The notes under the pieces were generated by a model. It saw nothing but the letters and a program-made list of their open reading frames with translations, was not told the DNA's origin and made no database searches. Shown one piece after another: positions 8,435 to 16,741 of a DNA stretch of 36,321 nucleotides. A program made the position numbers and the translations under genes. The stretch's first letter is position 1. Every line of letters begins with the position of its first letter. This DNA is from Dechloromonas sp. (GTDB taxonomy: Bacteria > Pseudomonadota > Gammaproteobacteria > Burkholderiales > Rhodocyclaceae). The stretch is from positions 1-36,321 of the forward strand of contig JAEUOG010000016.1 in NCBI GenBank assembly GCA_016790815.1, given 5' to 3'.

Positions 8435-9632
8435 GATGACCCGCCAGGCGGTTTGGCGGGCATTCGCCCTGGGTATCCTGCTGTGCTACCCGATCATGGC
8501 GGTTAAATGGCTTCCTTTCGGCGGCGGGGCGCGCTATCTGAATGTGCTGGCCGCGCCGGTCTGCCTGATCCTGCTGTGGCAGGCGCCGCGCGAGCAAATT
8601 CGTGAATTGCTCGTCTCTGCCCTGCGCTGGGGGTTGCCGTTTCTTCCGTTTGTTCTGGCGTGGGTCATTGCTCAGTTCTGGCATGCCTATGATCCGCTGG
8701 ATCTCAATCCGCTGATGCGGCTAGTCTGGTGCTCCCTGTTGTTTGTCGGGGCGCGACTGGTCGGGGTCAGCTATCGCCATCTGGCCATTGCCGCCGGGCT
8801 TGGTGCGACGGTCTATTGCGGGGTTGCACTGATCGAAGTGTACGGCCTAGGCAGGGAACGCGCTTGGGGTGGAACCTACGAGAACCGATTTGGGCAGTAT
8901 TCGATCTGGGCTGCCGTGCTGTGTTTTCTTCATGTCTTGTTTGTCCATCCGAAAGAGCAGTCGCCGGCCATGAATGCCCTGCTGATCGCGGCCGGCTTTC
9001 TGGGCATTGTTGCCACGCTGTTGAGCGGATCCCGCGGTGCCCTGCTCGCGCTGTGCGTTCTGATTGCGATTGCCCTGTTCAAGTCCATGGACTGGCGGCG
9101 TGGCTTGCTCGCCGGGGGCGCAATCTTGCTTGCCGTTGCGGCGTTTGCGTTTTTGTATGCGCCGATGGCTTCGCGGATCGAACTCAGCTATCAGGAGGTC
9201 TTGCTCTATTTCAATGAAGCTGAATTTGCCGCAACCTCCATTGGAGTGCGCCTAGAGCTGTTCCGCATTGCGTATCTGACCCTGCTTGATCATCCGGTCA
9301 TCGGCCCAGGTTATACCTCTCTGAAACAGTTGTACGATAGCCATCCTGCGTTTGGAGTGCCTCACCCCTATGTGTTAGAGATTCCCGGCTTCCACAACGA
9401 CTGGGCTCAGGCGGTAGGCATTGGAGGGGGCTTGCTCCTGACGGCACTCGTGGTCACTTGCGCAGCGCTGGGGGTTGCGGCGGGCAGCATCTTTCAACTG
9501 GCGTTTCTCGGATTCGCCTTCGTGTTCAGTTTCAGCGAAATATTTTTCTCCAACAAGATGGGTTTAAGTTTGTTGATGGCCTGCTGGGCGCTCTATGCCG
9601 CTGCTGAGCAAAATCGGAAATCCGGAACATGA
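8424..9632 (+). CDS. O-antigen ligase/polymerase-like membrane protein (Wzy_C family)
   Basis: This 402-residue, strongly hydrophobic protein has about ten or more predicted membrane segments. A long periplasmic loop includes FRIAYLTLLDHPVIGPGYTS and, further on, a conserved histidine in PGFHNDWAQAVG. These are the signatures of the WaaL/Wzy O-antigen ligase-polymerase family (PF04932). A GSRGALLAL motif near residue 200 is also typical. It would join O-antigen to lipid A–core, or polymerise repeat units, at the periplasmic face. The ATG at 8424 has AGG at 8415–8417 and overlaps the GT9 stop by 11 bases; a second ATG at 8436 is possible. It is coupled to the acetyltransferase gene by ATGA. 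Confidence 0.85.
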   Translation: MWPEMTRQAVWRAFALGILLCYPIMAVKWLPFGGGARYLNVLAAPVCLILLWQAPREQIRELLVSALRWGLPFLPFVLAWVIAQFWHAYDPLDLNPLMRLVWCSLLFVGARLVGVSYRHLAIAAGLGATVYCGVALIEVYGLGRERAWGGTYENRFGQYSIWAAVLCFLHVLFVHPKEQSPAMNALLIAAGFLGIVATLLSGSRGALLALCVLIAIALFKSMDWRRGLLAGGAILLAVAAFAFLYAPMASRIELSYQEVLLYFNEAEFAATSIGVRLELFRIAYLTLLDHPVIGPGYTSLKQLYDSHPAFGVPHPYVLEIPGFHNDWAQAVGIGGGLLLTALVVTCAALGVAAGSIFQLAFLGFAFVFSFSEIFFSNKMGLSLLMACWALYAAAEQNRKSGT

Positions 9633-10273
9633 AGGCGCTGAAGCAATTTCTTTTTCGACAGGCCGAGCGGCGCCTCAAGAAAATCCCTGCCCTGTTTCGG
9701 GGGCAGGCCCGATTCAACCTGTACTACCCAGGGAAATACACGTTTGGTGTCGGAAGTTACGGCCTGCCCAAGGTGCACGACTGGGATGAGGGGGCGACCC
9801 TGAGCATCGGCGCCTACTGCTCCATAGCCCTGAACGTCCAGATATTGCTCGGTGGCCATCATCATGCCGAGTGGCTCAGCACCTACCCGTTCTCTTCCAT
9901 GTTACCGGGCGATATTCCGGCAACCAGCTTCAGTCGCGGCGACGTGCTGATCGGGAACGACGTCTGGTTGTGTTCGAATACCATTGTCTTATCCGGGGTG
10001 TCGATCGGCGATGGGGCAATCGTTTCAGCCGGGGCGGTGGTGACACGCGATGTCGATCCTTACTCAATCGTCGCAGGAAATCCGGCGCGCCACGTGCGCT
10101 GGCGATTTGACGAGCCGACGCGCCTGGCCTTGCAACACATTGCGTGGTGGACCTGGCCGGTCGAAGAGGTCAGCAAGATTGCCCCGATGTTATGTTCGGA
10201 CAGCATTCAATCGCTGATTGATTACGCCGGGCAGCGCCAGCCGATGATAAATTCCGAAAGAAATGAGAAATGA
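9629..10273 (+). CDS. Hexapeptide-repeat (left-handed beta-helix) acetyltransferase
   Basis: The 214-residue product has imperfect hexapeptide repeats, seen in the SIGAYCSIALNVQILLGG, VLIGNDVWLCSNTIVLSGV and SIGDGAIVSAGAVVTRDV stretches. The GGHHHAEWLSTYPF segment contains the catalytic-histidine region of the xenobiotic/CatB-like acetyltransferase subgroup. IVAGNPARHVRWRF is the usual end of the helix, followed by an alpha-helical tail. It most likely O- or N-acetylates a sugar of the surface polysaccharide, inferred from its place between the ligase and GT2 genes. It overlaps both neighbours by 4 bases (ATGA), which argues for one transcript. Confidence 0.88.
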   Translation: MKALKQFLFRQAERRLKKIPALFRGQARFNLYYPGKYTFGVGSYGLPKVHDWDEGATLSIGAYCSIALNVQILLGGHHHAEWLSTYPFSSMLPGDIPATSFSRGDVLIGNDVWLCSNTIVLSGVSIGDGAIVSAGAVVTRDVDPYSIVAGNPARHVRWRFDEPTRLALQHIAWWTWPVEEVSKIAPMLCSDSIQSLIDYAGQRQPMINSERNEK

Positions 10274-11076
10274 CTGATTCGTCCATCCCTAAAATCACCG
10301 CCTACATCATCGCGTTCAACGAAGCGCAGAAGATTGCCGCGGCGGTGAATAGCGTCCTGTGGGCCGACGAGATCATCGTCGCCGATTCGGGCAGCACGGA
10401 CGGCATGGTCGAGATTGCCGAGAGCCTCGGCGCGCGCGTCGTGCAGGTGCCGTTCAAGGGGTTTGGCGATTTGCGCAACAACGCGATTGCGGCCTGTACG
10501 CATGACTGGATTTTCAGCCTCGACGCCGATGAGCGGTGCACCCCGGAGGCGCGCGACGAAATCCTGCGCGTCATCGCCGATCCGGCCAGCCTCGACATGT
10601 ATTGGATGCCGCGCCGCAATTTCTTCATGGGGCGCTGGATCAAGCATTCCGGCTGGTATCCGAACTACCGCCAGCCGCAGCTCTTCCGCAAGGGCAAGAT
10701 GAGCTACACGATGGAGCCGGTGCATGAGGGCTACGTATCGCACAGCGATCGACCCGTCGGGCATCTGCAGAATCCGATCTGGCAGGTGCCGTTCAAGAAC
10801 CTGCATGAAGTCGTGCACAAGGCCAACCGCTATTCGACGCTCGGTGCGGAAAAGCTCGCCCTGCGCGGCCGCAAGGGCAGCATGGGCAAGGCGCTGACGC
10901 ACGGCCTGTGGTCTTTCATCAAACACTACATCTTCAAGCGCGGCTTTCTTGATGGCTGGCCCGGTTTCATCATCGCCTTCGGCAACTTCGAGGGCACGTT
11001 CTACCGCTACGCCAAGGGCTACGAGATGGACCAGGCCTGGAAGGTGCCGGACACGCCGCCTTTGCGCCGTCCCTGA
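10270..11076 (+). CDS. Glycosyltransferase family 2 (WaaE/KdtX-like)
   Basis: The 268-residue protein opens with ITAYIIAFNEAQKI and ADEIIVADSGSTDG, then has the DXD-type FSLDADER near residue 80. The RNNAIAACTHDWI segment and YWMPRRNFFMGRWIKHSGWYP follow the order seen in WaaE/KdtX-type LPS core beta-glucosyltransferases. The substrate is therefore probably an inner-core heptose, though this rests on family resemblance. It is coupled by ATGA to the acetyltransferase gene. The next gene starts 18 bases after its stop. Confidence 0.88.
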   Translation: MTDSSIPKITAYIIAFNEAQKIAAAVNSVLWADEIIVADSGSTDGMVEIAESLGARVVQVPFKGFGDLRNNAIAACTHDWIFSLDADERCTPEARDEILRVIADPASLDMYWMPRRNFFMGRWIKHSGWYPNYRQPQLFRKGKMSYTMEPVHEGYVSHSDRPVGHLQNPIWQVPFKNLHEVVHKANRYSTLGAEKLALRGRKGSMGKALTHGLWSFIKHYIFKRGFLDGWPGFIIAFGNFEGTFYRYAKGYEMDQAWKVPDTPPLRRP

Positions 11077-11094
11077 TTGTTCGCGCAGCCCGCC

Positions 11095-11967
11095 ATGACG
11101 CCGCAACTGATCTCGGTCATCGTCACGACCTATAACCGGCCGGACGCCTTGCGGGCAGTGCTGGCTTCGCTTGCCGCGCAGACCGATACGGCCTTCGAGG
11201 TGCTGGTGGCCGATGATGGCTCACGCGCTGAAACCGCCGAGGCCGTTGCGGCAGAAGGCGTCCATTTTCCGGTTCCGCTACGCCATCTTTGGCAGGAAGA
11301 CGATGGTTTTCGTGCGGCGGCGGCGCGCAATCTCGCGGTTGCAGCCAGCCGCGGCGATTACCTGGTTTTCATCGACGGCGACTGTATCCTGCGCCCCGAT
11401 TTTGTCGCGGCACACCGCGCCTTGGCTGAAGCTGGCTGGTTTGTCGCTGGGAACCGGGTGCTGCTCTCCGAGGACTTCACGAAAAAGGTGTTGCAGACGC
11501 CGATGGTCGCGCTGCACGGCGACAGCCGTTTGACGTGGCTCGGTCGGCGATTCGCCGGCGCCATCAACCGCTGGCTGCCGCTCTGTCACTTTGCCGGCCA
11601 GGGTTGGCGCAAGCGCCAGCCGCAGCGCTGGCAGGGGGCGCGGACCTGCAATCTGGCGCTGTGGCGCGCCGATTTCGATGCCATCAACGGATTCGACGAA
11701 GCTTTCCAGGGCTGGGGTCACGAGGATGCCGACCTCGCCATCCGCCTGCTGCACGCGGGCGTGCAACGCAAGGATGGCCGCTTTGCCACGGCCGTGCTGC
11801 ACCTCTGGCACCGCGAAAACGACCGCAGCAATCTGGCCGAGAACGAACGCCGGTTGGCCGAGATTCTGGCTGCCGACCGGCGGCGTGCGGCGGTCGGGAT
11901 CGACAGCTACAACGCCGCACGGGTCAGCGCCGCGGAAATTTCGAAATTGGGCAAAATTTCCGGTTGA
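11095..11967 (+). CDS. Glycosyltransferase family 2 with a galactosyltransferase-type C-terminal region
   Basis: This 290-residue protein starts LISVIVTTYNRPDALRAVL, continues with EVLVADDGS near residue 40 and has the metal site FIDGDCI near residue 90. The C-terminal half contains FDAINGFDEAFQGWGHEDADL, the acceptor/base region of the Glyco_transf_7C type. The ATG at 11095 is preferred over an in-frame TTG at 11077. The last nine codons and stop fall in copy 3 of the 33-bp repeat (minus orientation), so the repeat supplies the protein's C-terminus. It is the final gene of the LPS block and ends 23 bases from the convergent polA. Confidence 0.87.
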   Translation: MTPQLISVIVTTYNRPDALRAVLASLAAQTDTAFEVLVADDGSRAETAEAVAAEGVHFPVPLRHLWQEDDGFRAAAARNLAVAASRGDYLVFIDGDCILRPDFVAAHRALAEAGWFVAGNRVLLSEDFTKKVLQTPMVALHGDSRLTWLGRRFAGAINRWLPLCHFAGQGWRKRQPQRWQGARTCNLALWRADFDAINGFDEAFQGWGHEDADLAIRLLHAGVQRKDGRFATAVLHLWHRENDRSNLAENERRLAEILAADRRRAAVGIDSYNAARVSAAEISKLGKISG

Positions 11968-11972
11968 CCGTG
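11940..11972 (-). repeat. 33-bp dispersed uptake-like element, copy 3 (GT2 gene end)
   Basis: Read on the minus strand it begins CACGGTCAACCGGAAATTTT and ends GCCCAATTTCGAA. It spans the 3' end and stop codon of the GT2 gene and part of the short gap before polA. It is among the copies closest to the consensus. Confidence 0.78.
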
Positions 11973-11989
11973 AGATCGTGCTGGGACGG

Positions 11990-14710
11990 CTAGTGCGCCG
12001 CCTCCCAGTTCGGCCCGACACCCACTTCGACGACGAGCGGCACCTTGAGCTCGGCGACCTGGCTCATCAACCGGGGCAGGTGGGTGCGAATTTCCATCAG
12101 TTCGGCGTCCGGCACTTCGAGCAGCAGTTCGTCGTGTACCTGCAGGACCAGCTTTGATTTCAGCCCCGATTTTTCCAGCCAGTCCTGCACGGCGATCATC
12201 GCCAGCTTGATCAGGTCGGCGGCCGTGCCCTGCATGGGCGCGTTGATCGCGGCGCGCTCGGCGGCTTGGCGGCGGTTGCCGTTGCTGGAACGGATTTCGG
12301 GGAACCACAGGCGGCGGCCGAAGGCGGTCTCGACGTAGCCTTTCTGCCGCGCCGTTTCGCGGGCTTCCTCCATGTAGCGGGCGACGCCGGGATAGCGGGC
12401 GAAATAGCGGTCGATGTAGGTCTGCGCCGCGCTGCGCTCCAGCCCGAGCTGGCGGGCCAGGCCGAAGGCGCTCATGCCGTAGATCAGGCCGAAATTGATG
12501 CTCTTGGCGACGCGGCGCTGGTCGGGGCCGACTTCGAGCGGCGTGACGCCGAAGATTTCGCCGGCCGTGGCACGGTGCACGTCCTCGCCGTGCGAGAAAG
12601 CGTGGAGCAGGCCCTCGTCGCCCGAGAGGTGGGCCATGATGCGCAGTTCAATTTGCGAGTAGTCGGCCGAGACGATGCTGGAACCTTCGGGCGCGACGAA
12701 GGCGGTGCGGATCTTCCGGCCTTCCTCGCTGCGCACCGGGATGTTCTGCAGGTTGGGGTCGGTCGAGGCAAGGCGCCCCGTGACAACCGATGCCTGAGAG
12801 AAGTGAGTATGTACTCGCCCGGTCTGAGCATTGACCATGCGCGGCAGTTTGTCGGTGTAGGTGCCCTTGAGCTTAGACAGGCTGCGGTGTTCGAGCAGCA
12901 GCTTGGGCAGCGGGTAGTCGAGGGCGAGTTCGGAGAGGACTTCCTCGTCGGTCGAAGGTCCGCCGGACGGTGTTTTCTTCTTGACCGGCAGGCCGAGTTT
13001 TTCGAAAAGGATGTCGGCCAGCTGCTTCGGCGAGGCGAGGTTGAACGGCTGGCCGGCCAGTTCGTAGGCCTGCGCTTCGAGCGCCATGATCTTCTGGCCC
13101 ATCTCGTGACTTTGCCGGGCCAGCACCTCGGCGTCGATCAGGATGCCGTTGCGTTCGATCTGCCAGATGACCTGGCGGGCCGGCATTTCTATGTCGTGGT
13201 AGATGCGCGACAGGCCGGGTTCGTCGGTGAATTGCGGGTGCAGCACGTTATGGATGCGCAGGGTGACGTCGGAATCTTCGGCGGCGTAGGTGGCGGCGCG
13301 CTCGATATCAACCTGGTCGAAGCCGATCTGCTTGGCGCCCTTGCCGCACAGGTCTTCGTAGGCGATGGTGTCGAGGCCGAGGTGGCGGGTGCATAGCTGG
13401 CCGAGGTCGTGGCCCTTGTCGGACTCGATGACGTAGCTTTGCAGCATGGTGTCGTGCGCGATGCCGGCCAGCGTGATGCCGTGGTTGGCGAAAACGTGCT
13501 GATCGTACTTGGCGTTTTGCAGCACCTTCTTGCGGTCGACGGCTTCAAGCCAGGGTTTCAGCCTGGCCAGCACTTCGTCGCTCGGCAACTGGTCGGCGAC
13601 GCCGGGTGCGGTGTGGGCGAGCGGGATGTAGCAGGCTTCACCCGGTTTGACCGACAGCGAAATGCCGACGATGCGGGCTTCGAAGGAGTCGAGGCTGGTC
13701 GTTTCGGTGTCGAGCGCGGTCAGTTCTGCCGCTTCGATTTTGGCCAGCCAGGCGTCGAATTGTGGCCAGCTCAGGACGGTTTCGTAGGTAACGTCGATTT
13801 TGCCTTGGAGCGTGGGCGCAGCTGCTTCGGAAATCGTGCGGGCAGGGATGTCGGCGGCCGCTTCGGGACCATCGATATCGCCCAGCCAGGTGCGGAACTG
13901 GTAGCGGGTATAGAGCTCGCGCAGGGCATCCGTATCGCGCGGCGTGGTGGTCAGTGTGTTGGGCGCCGGCAGGTTGGACAGGTCGCAGGCGACGGTGACC
14001 AGTTTTTTCCCCAGCGGCAAAAAGCTGAGGTGATCGCGCAGATTCTGGCCGACCACGCCGCCGATTTCATCGGCATGGGCGACGATTTCGTCGAGCGAGC
14101 CGTATTGCGCCAGCCATTTGAGCGCCGTCTTCGGGCCGCATTTGGCGACGCCGGGCACGCCGTCGACGGTGTCACCCACCAGCGCCAGATAATCGACGAT
14201 CTTGCCCGGCGGCACGCCAAACTTGGCTTCGACGCCGGCCTCGTCGAGCAACTCGTTGCTCATCGTGTTGTACCAGCGCACGAGCGGATTGACCAGTTGG
14301 GTCAGATCCTTGTCGCCGGTGGAAATCAGCGTATTTATGCCGTCGACCGCAGCATTCTTCGCCAGCGTGCCGATCACGTCGTCGGCCTCGACGCCGTCGA
14401 CCATGAGCAGCGGCCAGCCGGCGGCCTTGATGGCGGCGTGCAGAGGTTCTATCTGGACAACCATTTCTGGCGGCATCGGCGGCCGGTGGGCCTTGTATTC
14501 GGGGTACCAGTCGTCGCGGAAAGTCTTGCCCTTGGCATCGAAGACGACCGCCTTGTAGTCCGCCTTGTAGTCGGTCTCCAGACGACGTAGCATGTTCAGA
14601 ACGCCGTAGATGGCGCCCGTCGGCTCGCCCGCCTTGTTGCGCAGGTCGGGCAGGGCGTGGAAAGCGCGATAGAGATAGGACGAACCGTCCACCAACAATA
14701 AGAGAGGCAT
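11990..14710 (-). CDS. polA: DNA polymerase I
   Basis: PolA fills gaps in repair and replaces RNA primers on the lagging strand. The 906-residue protein has all three domains. The 5' nuclease is at about 1–290 (LLLVDGSSYLYRAFHALP, VEADDVIGTLA). The 3'–5' proofreading domain starts with ALDTETTSLDSF at about 333, with its acidic residues intact. The polymerase has motif A VSADYSQIELR at about 682, motif B RRVAKSINFGLIYG at about 733 and motif C QVHDELLLEV at about 861. The start ATG at 14710 gives the expected N-terminus, but no clear ribosome-binding site precedes it. The divergent LOG gene begins only 3 bases away. Confidence 0.97.
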   Translation of the reverse strand: MPLLLLVDGSSYLYRAFHALPDLRNKAGEPTGAIYGVLNMLRRLETDYKADYKAVVFDAKGKTFRDDWYPEYKAHRPPMPPEMVVQIEPLHAAIKAAGWPLLMVDGVEADDVIGTLAKNAAVDGINTLISTGDKDLTQLVNPLVRWYNTMSNELLDEAGVEAKFGVPPGKIVDYLALVGDTVDGVPGVAKCGPKTALKWLAQYGSLDEIVAHADEIGGVVGQNLRDHLSFLPLGKKLVTVACDLSNLPAPNTLTTTPRDTDALRELYTRYQFRTWLGDIDGPEAAADIPARTISEAAAPTLQGKIDVTYETVLSWPQFDAWLAKIEAAELTALDTETTSLDSFEARIVGISLSVKPGEACYIPLAHTAPGVADQLPSDEVLARLKPWLEAVDRKKVLQNAKYDQHVFANHGITLAGIAHDTMLQSYVIESDKGHDLGQLCTRHLGLDTIAYEDLCGKGAKQIGFDQVDIERAATYAAEDSDVTLRIHNVLHPQFTDEPGLSRIYHDIEMPARQVIWQIERNGILIDAEVLARQSHEMGQKIMALEAQAYELAGQPFNLASPKQLADILFEKLGLPVKKKTPSGGPSTDEEVLSELALDYPLPKLLLEHRSLSKLKGTYTDKLPRMVNAQTGRVHTHFSQASVVTGRLASTDPNLQNIPVRSEEGRKIRTAFVAPEGSSIVSADYSQIELRIMAHLSGDEGLLHAFSHGEDVHRATAGEIFGVTPLEVGPDQRRVAKSINFGLIYGMSAFGLARQLGLERSAAQTYIDRYFARYPGVARYMEEARETARQKGYVETAFGRRLWFPEIRSSNGNRRQAAERAAINAPMQGTAADLIKLAMIAVQDWLEKSGLKSKLVLQVHDELLLEVPDAELMEIRTHLPRLMSQVAELKVPLVVEVGVGPNWEAAH

Positions 14711-14713
14711 ACA

Positions 14714-15442
14714 GTGACCGAGAGCGATAAGCTGGAAATGGGCGTCGAGACCGAGGCCCTGCTGAAAAACGCGACGGCCCGCGAGTCCTGGCGGATTTTC
14801 GGCATTATGTCAGAGTTCGTCGAGGCGACTGACCGTCTGGCGGCGATCAGGCCGGCCGTAACGATATTCGGCAGCGCCCGCGTCCGGCCGGACTCTCCGT
14901 ACTACATGCTGACTGAGCAGACGGCGCGCCTGCTGTCAGATTCCGGTTTTTCGGTCATTTCCGGCGGTGGCCCGGGGATCATGGAAGCAGCCAACAAGGG
15001 CGCCTTCTTTGGAAAATCGCCATCGGTCGGACTCAACATCCAGTTGCCGCACGAGCAATCCAACAATCCGTATCAGGATATTTCACAGACCTTCCGCCAT
15101 TTCTTCGCCCGAAAATACATGTTCGTCCGCTTTGCCAGCGCCTACGTCGTGATGCCTGGAGGCTTCGGCACGCTTGACGAACTCATGGAAGCCCTGACCC
15201 TGATCCAGACCGGCAAGGCGCGCAAGATTCCGCTCATTCTGGTCTGCTCCGAATTCTGGGGCGGCATGATCACCTGGTTCAAGGAGCGGCTGGTTGCCGA
15301 AGGCATGGTTGATGCCGAAGACATAGACTTGATCCAGTTGATCGACGAGCCGGAAAAAGTGGTCGAAGCCATCTTCAAGCATTATGAGGCTCGCCCGTTC
15401 GGACCCTTGCCGAACGAACACGAGATGTTGCTCAACCTGTAA
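14714..15442 (+). CDS. LOG-family Rossmann-fold protein (TIGR00730, nucleoside-5'-monophosphate phosphoribohydrolase type)
   Basis: The 242-residue product has the lysine-decarboxylase-like LOG fold. VTIFGSARV lies near residue 50, the nucleotide loop ISGGGPGIMEAANKGA near 80 and the diagnostic PGGFGTLDELMEAL near 147–160. Characterised members hydrolyse nucleoside 5'-monophosphates to base and ribose 5-phosphate (cytokinin activation in plants); the bacterial role is often nucleotide salvage or stress. The GTG start is supported by AGAGAGG at 14701–14707, six bases upstream and inside the polA start region. In-frame ATGs at 14738 and 14804 are less well supported. It diverges from polA with only 3 bp between start codons. 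Confidence 0.88.
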   Translation: MTESDKLEMGVETEALLKNATARESWRIFGIMSEFVEATDRLAAIRPAVTIFGSARVRPDSPYYMLTEQTARLLSDSGFSVISGGGPGIMEAANKGAFFGKSPSVGLNIQLPHEQSNNPYQDISQTFRHFFARKYMFVRFASAYVVMPGGFGTLDELMEALTLIQTGKARKIPLILVCSEFWGGMITWFKERLVAEGMVDAEDIDLIQLIDEPEKVVEAIFKHYEARPFGPLPNEHEMLLNL

Positions 15443-15472
15443 AATCAAAGCATCGTCATCGAGGACACAACC

Positions 15473-15802
15473 ATGCGCCGCCTTCTTCCCATACTGCTTC
15501 TAGCCGCCTTGCCTGCCTGGGCGCAGAAGGGCGATCTCCAGCCGCTGCCGGCCGTTCCGCCGCCACCGCCGGGCATGGAAGCCTTTGACGAAAATCTTGA
15601 ACCGCAGGTGACCATCGTCAAGCGCGAGACGGAAACCCGCGAAGAGTTTCGCAGCAAGGGCAAACTCTACATGGTCAAGGTCACGCCGGCTGTCGGCCCT
15701 GCCTACTACCTGATCGACAATCATGGCGACGGCCAGTTCGTCCAGGCCGATATTACCCACCCGGTGACCAAACCGCCGATGTGGATCATCCGTAGCTGGT
15801 AA
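15473..15802 (+). CDS. DUF2782 family secreted/periplasmic protein
   Basis: The 109-residue protein starts with a signal peptide (RRLLPILLLAALPAWA, likely cleaved after residue 17), then a proline-rich linker (LPAVPPPPPG). The compact domain contains EPQVTIVKRE and YYLIDNHGDGQFVQ. These fit DUF2782, a small betaproteobacterial family of unknown function typically found between polA and thrB, exactly as here. A GAGG sequence at about 15460 precedes the ATG. The next gene, thrB, starts 3 bases after its stop, so the pair is probably co-transcribed. Confidence 0.85.
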   Translation: MRRLLPILLLAALPAWAQKGDLQPLPAVPPPPPGMEAFDENLEPQVTIVKRETETREEFRSKGKLYMVKVTPAVGPAYYLIDNHGDGQFVQADITHPVTKPPMWIIRSW

Positions 15803-15805
15803 GTC

Positions 15806-16732
15806 TTGTCCGTCTATACCAAAGTCGGGCGCGATGAACTCACCGCCTGGCTCCAGCCGCTCGGGCTGGGTGAGCTGATCGACCATGCCGGCATCGCCGC
15901 TGGCATGCAGAACTCCAACTATTTTGTGACGACGGCCAGTGGCCGCTTTGTGCTGACGCTGTTCGAGCGCATCGACCCGGCCGCCCTCGAATTTTATCTG
16001 GCCTTGCAGGACCGCCTGGCGCAAAGCGGCATTCCCAGCCCTCGGCCGCTGGTCGATGCAGAGGGTCGTCGTTGGCGCTGGCTGGCCGGCAAACCGGCCG
16101 CCTTGCTGAGTTGCTTGCCGGGCGCGGCGCTGGAGTCGCCGAACGCCGAGCATTGCCGTGTCGTGGGCGACATGCTGGCGCGCCTTCACCTTGCCGCAGC
16201 GCATCTGCCGAATCCCTTGCCCAATCCCTGTGGCGCCGCCTGGCGGCAAACCGTCGGGGAAGCGTTGTTGCCCCTGGTTTTGCCGGACGAGCGAGATCTG
16301 CTGGCCGATGAAATGGCTTTTCAGGCTGCACAGGATTATTCGACGCTACCGCGCGGCGTTGTCCATGCCGATCTGTTCCGTGACAACGTGTTGTGGGAGG
16401 GCTGCGGTCGACTCTCCGGCGTGCTCGATTTCTATTTTGCCGGCGAGGATGCACTGCTTTTTGATCTGGCCGTCGTCGCCAACGACTGGTGCGCTGACGA
16501 CGCTGCACTGGCCGCGCTGGTCGCCGGCTATGCGGCCCAGCGTCCGCTGATAGAGGCGGAGCACGCTGCCTGGCCCGCCATGCAGCGTGCTGCTGCCTTG
16601 CGCTTCTGGCTGCTCCGCCTCGAGGTTCGGCACCAACCGCGCCAGGGTGAAGTGGTAACGATCAAGAATCCCGACGTTTTTCGGCACTTGCTGGGGCGTT
16701 TTCGCCTTGCTCCCAAAGCGCTCCCCCGTTAG
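15806..16732 (+). CDS. thrB: Homoserine kinase type II (APH fold)
   Basis: This enzyme phosphorylates homoserine for threonine synthesis. The 308-residue product starts SVYTKVGRDELTAWL, the usual opening of the beta/gammaproteobacterial ThrB of the aminoglycoside-phosphotransferase fold (not the GHMP type). GMQNSNYFVTT is the nucleotide loop near residue 35. GVVHADLFRDNVLW at about 180–193 holds the catalytic aspartate and asparagine, and GVLDFYFAGEDALLFDLA holds the metal-binding aspartate. The start codon is TTG at 15806, chosen because it exactly gives the family N-terminus and follows the DUF2782 stop by 3 bases. The C-terminal KNPDVFRHLLGRF is coded by one half of a short repeated sequence shared with position 25984. 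Confidence 0.92.
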   Translation: MSVYTKVGRDELTAWLQPLGLGELIDHAGIAAGMQNSNYFVTTASGRFVLTLFERIDPAALEFYLALQDRLAQSGIPSPRPLVDAEGRRWRWLAGKPAALLSCLPGAALESPNAEHCRVVGDMLARLHLAAAHLPNPLPNPCGAAWRQTVGEALLPLVLPDERDLLADEMAFQAAQDYSTLPRGVVHADLFRDNVLWEGCGRLSGVLDFYFAGEDALLFDLAVVANDWCADDAALAALVAGYAAQRPLIEAEHAAWPAMQRAAALRFWLLRLEVRHQPRQGEVVTIKNPDVFRHLLGRFRLAPKALPR

Positions 16733-16741
16733 CATCCGCGC

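Noticed and set aside
12266-14590. Long plus-strand open frames across polA
   Set aside because: They are antisense shadows of polA, whose domains are complete on the minus strand.
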